Source of the DNA: JAZGBC01 sp036444495
GTDB taxonomy: Bacteria > Pseudomonadota > Alphaproteobacteria > Kiloniellales > J153
Length of the DNA: 9,050 nt
Direction: 5' to 3'
Assembly: GCA_036444495.1 (NCBI GenBank)
Contig: JAZGBC010000100.1
Location: forward strand, 1 to 9,050
The notes beneath the pieces were generated by a model that saw nothing but the letters and a program-made list of their open reading frames with translations, was not told the DNA's origin and did no database searches. This document shows, piece after piece, positions 6,538-9,050 of the stretch (positions are counted from its first letter, which is position 1; the number at the start of each line of letters is the position of its first letter). The position numbers were made by a program, and so were the translations under genes.

Positions 6538-6565
6538 AAATCCGGGCGAACCTTCGCCTAGCTTC

Positions 6566-6838
6566 TCAATAGGGACAGTCGTCGCGCCCACAGTGGCCCG
6601 CGCCGCGCGCCGGCACGTAAGCCTCGCAGACCTGGCACTGCACCATGTCCTGGGCAACCGCGCCTGTGCTGTCTGGGCCCGCGCCAACGCCCGATCTGGT
6701 CCGGCCCGCTCGGCCCTGGTCCAGCTTGGCCTCGGCCTCGCGCTTGTCGTGCAGGCGCGAGATGAACTTGAAGCCGTACCAGACCGCGGCGATGACCGCG
6801 ACCAGGACGATCAGTTTCTGCAGGGAAAAGCCGAACAT
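6566..6838 (-). CDS. Small membrane-anchored zinc-ribbon protein
   Basis: A 90-residue protein with one N-terminal membrane helix at about 7-23 (QKLIVLVAVIAAVWYGF), a short charged segment, a low-complexity Gly/Arg linker and a C-terminal zinc-ribbon-like motif. The visible cysteines are Cys68 and Cys71 (CQVC), Cys83 and Cys88 (CGRDDC), with His82 nearby, ending in CPY. The orientation rule (basic residues after the helix) suggests the metal-binding end is cytoplasmic. The arrangement resembles small PP0621-like proteins of Proteobacteria, whose function is unknown to me. The ATG at 6838 lies 51 bp after the NnrS stop on the same strand, so the two are probably cotranscribed; its ribosome binding site is weak. 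An intrinsic terminator follows. It could be an assembly or sensing partner of NnrS, but that is only suggested by position. Confidence 0.78.
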   Translation of the reverse strand: MFGFSLQKLIVLVAVIAAVWYGFKFISRLHDKREAEAKLDQGRAGRTRSGVGAGPDSTGAVAQDMVQCQVCEAYVPARGAGHCGRDDCPY

Positions 6839-6889
6839 GGGGCCACTTGTAGAGGGCGCACGCCGGGCCGGTCAAGCGCGGCGCGGGCC

Positions 6890-8095
6890 TTACCCGGTGC
6901 GGCGCGGCCGGGCGAGCAGCGGGCCGTAGAGGGCGACGAACAGGCCGAAGGCGGCGATCCAGCTGAAGCCGGACAGCCCGAGCAGGATCGGCGCGCTGCC
7001 CGACATCAGCGGCGCGAGGACCCGCGCCAGCACCGCCAAGCTGACCAGGCCGTAGATCGCGGTCGTCCCAGGCCCCGCGGATAGCCGCCGGCCCGTGTGC
7101 CCCAGGGTGGCCCGGGTCATGACGGCGAGCATCATGGTGCCCATGGCCCCGGCGGTCAGCGCGTGCAACGCCGCCGTCGGGTCGAGCGCGGAGAAGAAGA
7201 CCGAGGCGCCGAGCAGCGCGAAGCCCGCGACCAGCCAGCCGTAGCCCAGATGAAGCACCCAGACCAACGGCTCGGCCAGGGTCCTGTGGCCGCGCCAGCG
7301 CGCCAGGCGCGCAGCGATGGCCGCCGCGGCGAGGAGCGCGAGCGCGCCGGTCACGCCTGCCTCGGGCGCGAAGCTCCAGGCCAGGCCCGCCGCGGCGCTG
7401 GCCGCGATCGCCAGGCGGTCGAGGCGGCCGAAGGGGGCCGGCAGGACCGCCTCTCCGCGCTTGGCCAGCCAGTTGCGCGTGAAGCTGGGCACGATGCGCC
7501 CGCCCACCAGGGTGAGCAGAAACGCCACGTCGGCCATGCCGAGCCGCAAGCCCAGGCGCGCCGTCGGCGCGAGGCCGAGCGCCTCCAGATGCACCAGCAG
7601 GTTGCTTACGGCGAGCAGCGCGATGATTGCGGCGATCGGCAGGTTGCGCCGGTCGCCGCCGGCCACGATCTCGCGCAGCACCAGCCCGGCAAACGCGGTC
7701 AGGAAAGCAAGATCCAGCGCGGCGGCGGGCCCCGGGCCGATCGACGCCGAGAAGCCGGACGCGGCGCGCCCGGCGCACCAGAGCGCGAACAGAAGGCCCA
7801 GGCGCCATCCGCGCACCGGCAGGCGACCGGTCCAGTTGGGGATGGCGGTCAGGAGAAAGCCCGCGATCGCCGCGGCGACGAAGCCGAACAGCATTTCGTG
7901 GGCGTGCCAGACCATGGGGTCGAAGGCACTGGACAGTTCGAGCCGTCCGGTGAGAATGGCCAGCCAGAGCGCAACCACAGTCGCCGCCCAGATCCCGGCG
8001 CCCAGGAAAAACGGCCGGAAGCCATGACTCAGGATCGCCGGGCCGGCATAGCCGCGGCGCGCCGCGCTCGAGGTCTCGCTGTCTGGTGAATTCAC
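6890..8095 (-). CDS. nnrS: NnrS-family multi-spanning membrane protein
   Basis: A 401-residue integral membrane protein with about 12 hydrophobic segments. Hallmarks of NnrS are present: SHGFRPFF (23-30), WHAHEMLFGF (63-72), NWTGR (87-91), GGRIVPSFTRNWL (198-210), and HALTAGAMGTMM with TRATLGHTGR (311-336). His24, His64, His66, His282, His311 and His333 are candidate metal ligands. NnrS of Rhodobacter sphaeroides is a heme- and copper-containing membrane protein under control of the NO-responsive regulator NnrR, and family members help cells tolerate nitric oxide; activity here is inferred. The GTG start at 8095 is decided by GGGAGG at 8100-8105 with a 4-nt spacer. It is followed by the zinc-ribbon gene. 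No nitrite or NO reductase gene is in the window. Length matches the family. Confidence 0.93.
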   Translation of the reverse strand: MNSPDSETSSAARRGYAGPAILSHGFRPFFLGAGIWAATVVALWLAILTGRLELSSAFDPMVWHAHEMLFGFVAAAIAGFLLTAIPNWTGRLPVRGWRLGLLFALWCAGRAASGFSASIGPGPAAALDLAFLTAFAGLVLREIVAGGDRRNLPIAAIIALLAVSNLLVHLEALGLAPTARLGLRLGMADVAFLLTLVGGRIVPSFTRNWLAKRGEAVLPAPFGRLDRLAIAASAAAGLAWSFAPEAGVTGALALLAAAAIAARLARWRGHRTLAEPLVWVLHLGYGWLVAGFALLGASVFFSALDPTAALHALTAGAMGTMMLAVMTRATLGHTGRRLSAGPGTTAIYGLVSLAVLARVLAPLMSGSAPILLGLSGFSWIAAFGLFVALYGPLLARPRRTG

Positions 8096-8241
8096 GGTTC
8101 CTCCCGTTTCGTTCGATCGGCGGGTCCCCCGGGACCCTCGGCGGCTTGACAGGATGCACGCGGCCGAACGCCCCCGCCTCGCCTTTGCTCAAGCGCCCAT
8201 CGGCCGCGCGGCCTCGTTCAACGGTTGGGGATGGAGGAGGT
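8096..8241 (-). other. Gap between S49 peptidase and nnrS with small inverted repeats
   Basis: This 146-bp region has no gene. It contains a perfect 7-bp inverted repeat around a 2-nt centre (gggtccc 8122-8128 / gggaccc 8131-8137) and a 12-bp GC palindrome (8202-8213). Neither has a downstream T run on the minus strand, so termination is uncertain. TTGACAGGATGCAC at 8146-8159 is a poor match to an FNR/NnrR-type site. The strong nnrS ribosome binding site is at 8100-8105. Confidence 0.4.
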
Positions 8242-9050
8242 TTACAGCCCGAAGCGGGACCACAAAGCACGCTCCTCCACGGCGGCGAGCAGTCCGGTCA
8301 CCCAATCCTGCGGAGCGGGCCGGATCGCGGGCGCGCCGGGCAGGTTGAGCCCGCCGAAGCCGCCGAAGCCGAGTCGCCGGCGCCACCAGGGCCGGGCGCT
8401 GTCGACGCGCTTCAGGACCACCTTCTCGCCATAGCGCTCGCGCATCACCTGGCGCATCTCGCCCAGACCATCGATCAGCCCCAGCTCCAGCGCCTTCTTG
8501 CCGGTCCAGAACTCGCCGCTGAACAGGTCGCGCTCGCCGGCCTTGAGGCGCTCGCCGCGGCGCTCCCGCACCAGCGCCTTGAAGCTCTCGTGGATGTCCT
8601 TCTGGATGGCCTTCAGGCGCTTCACGTCCTTGGCGTCCTCGGCGCGGAAGGGATCGAGCAGGGATTTCTTCTCGCCCGCGGTATAGACGCGGCGCTCCAC
8701 GCCGATGCGTTCCAACAGGCCGGGAAAGCCGAAGCCGGTGGAGATCACCCCGATAGAGCCGATGATCGAGGTCGGCCGCGCGAAGATCTCGTCGGCCGCA
8801 CAGGCCAGCCAGTAGCCGCCCGAGGCCGCCACGTCCTCGCAAAAGGCGAAGACCGGCACCTCCTTTTCCTCGGCCAGATCGCGAATGCGGCGGGCGATGA
8901 GGTCGGATTGGGCGGGCGCACCGCCGGGTGAGTTGACGCTGAGCGCCACGGCCTTGAGCCGCCGCAGCTTGAAGGCGCGCTCGATGGCGCCGTCGAGCGC
9001 GGCCAGGGTCATGCCGGGGCGCAGCGGCCCCAGGCCGCCGATTACCCCGG
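8242..9050 (-). CDS. S49 family serine peptidase (SppA/SohB-like), 5' end outside window
   Basis: The frame is open from the window edge, so the first part of the gene is missing; 268 codons are visible. An in-frame ATG at 9012 exists but is not the real start, because the codons before it (GVIGGLGPLRPG) already read as the conserved S49 N-terminal strand. SVNSPGGAPAQSDLI matches the conserved N-terminal SPGG region. The nucleophile Ser lies in EDVAASGGYWLA, and the general-base Lys is probably the second Lys of YTAGEKKSLLDPF. S49 enzymes of this type degrade membrane-embedded signal peptides or small membrane proteins, using a Ser-Lys dyad. No membrane helix is visible in the part seen, which fits the short SppA/SohB-like class, but one could precede it. 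The gene runs toward nnrS with a 146-bp gap, so cotranscription is possible but not certain. Confidence 0.93.
   Translation of the reverse strand, partial: GVIGGLGPLRPGMTLAALDGAIERAFKLRRLKAVALSVNSPGGAPAQSDLIARRIRDLAEEKEVPVFAFCEDVAASGGYWLACAADEIFARPTSIIGSIGVISTGFGFPGLLERIGVERRVYTAGEKKSLLDPFRAEDAKDVKRLKAIQKDIHESFKALVRERRGERLKAGERDLFSGEFWTGKKALELGLIDGLGEMRQVMRERYGEKVVLKRVDSARPWWRRRLGFGGFGGLNLPGAPAIRPAPQDWVTGLLAAVEERALWSRFGL

Noticed and set aside
7097..8089. A 330-codon plus-strand open frame
   Set aside because: It is antisense to nnrS and rich in Gln, Arg, Gly and Ala, with no motif and no ribosome binding site worth noting.
8122..8137. gggtccc/gggaccc hairpin as terminator of the S49 peptidase gene
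   Set aside because: The stem is perfect but no T tract follows on the transcribed strand.
6558..8270. A 570-codon open frame on the minus strand
   Set aside because: It runs in another frame across nnrS and the zinc-ribbon gene, and its Arg/Pro/Gly-rich product has no domain. The NnrS frame carries every family motif.
8086..8931. A 281-codon plus-strand open frame
   Set aside because: It is antisense to the S49 peptidase gene, whose Ser and Lys catalytic regions are intact on the minus strand.

Overview
The window is GC-rich with a strong GC third-position bias, and long spurious open frames lie opposite the real genes. The gene families (a CHAP lipoprotein of a type I associate with Alphaproteobacteria, a GlpR-type DeoR regulator, a sn-glycerol-3-phosphate/sugar-type ABC importer, NnrS, an S49 peptidase) suggest an alphaproteobacterium, possibly near Rhodospirillales. 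That placement is an inference from family resemblance only. Genes occupy almost all of the window, with no tRNA, rRNA, CRISPR array, transposase or phage gene.

Layout. (1) 10-1004, plus strand: a small coiled-coil protein of unknown function, followed by a CHAP-domain lipoprotein. An in-frame ATG of the second overlaps the TGA of the first. (2) 1016-1070: a near-perfect palindrome with a 19-bp stem and a GTAG at its foot, resembling a REP/RAYT-type repeat. It separates the plus-strand pair from everything downstream, which is on the minus strand. (3) 6281 down to 1067, minus strand: one operon, glpR-like regulator - ABC ATPase - periplasmic solute-binding protein - permease 1 - permease 2. 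A probable promoter with repeated acgaa elements precedes the regulator, and a GC-rich hairpin sits between the binding protein and the permeases. (4) 9050 down to 6566, minus strand: an S49 (SppA/SohB-like) peptidase cut by the window end, an NnrS-family membrane protein, and a 90-residue membrane-anchored zinc-ribbon protein. A clear intrinsic terminator at 6498-6537 closes this unit before the glpR promoter.

How they work together. The regulator and importer form a complete self-contained uptake system: regulator, ATPase, binding protein and two EAA-loop permeases. The regulator's close match to E. coli GlpR points to glycerol-3-phosphate or a related phosphorylated polyol/sugar as inducer. 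No catabolic gene (glpD, glpK, ugpQ) is visible, so the transported substrate is not proven. NnrS implies exposure to nitric oxide, but no NO or nitrite reductase is in view.

I did not find a convincing undescribed system. The most interesting items are the REP-like palindrome, the coiled-coil/CHAP lipoprotein pair, the NnrS/zinc-ribbon pair, and the regulatory structures in the transporter operon.
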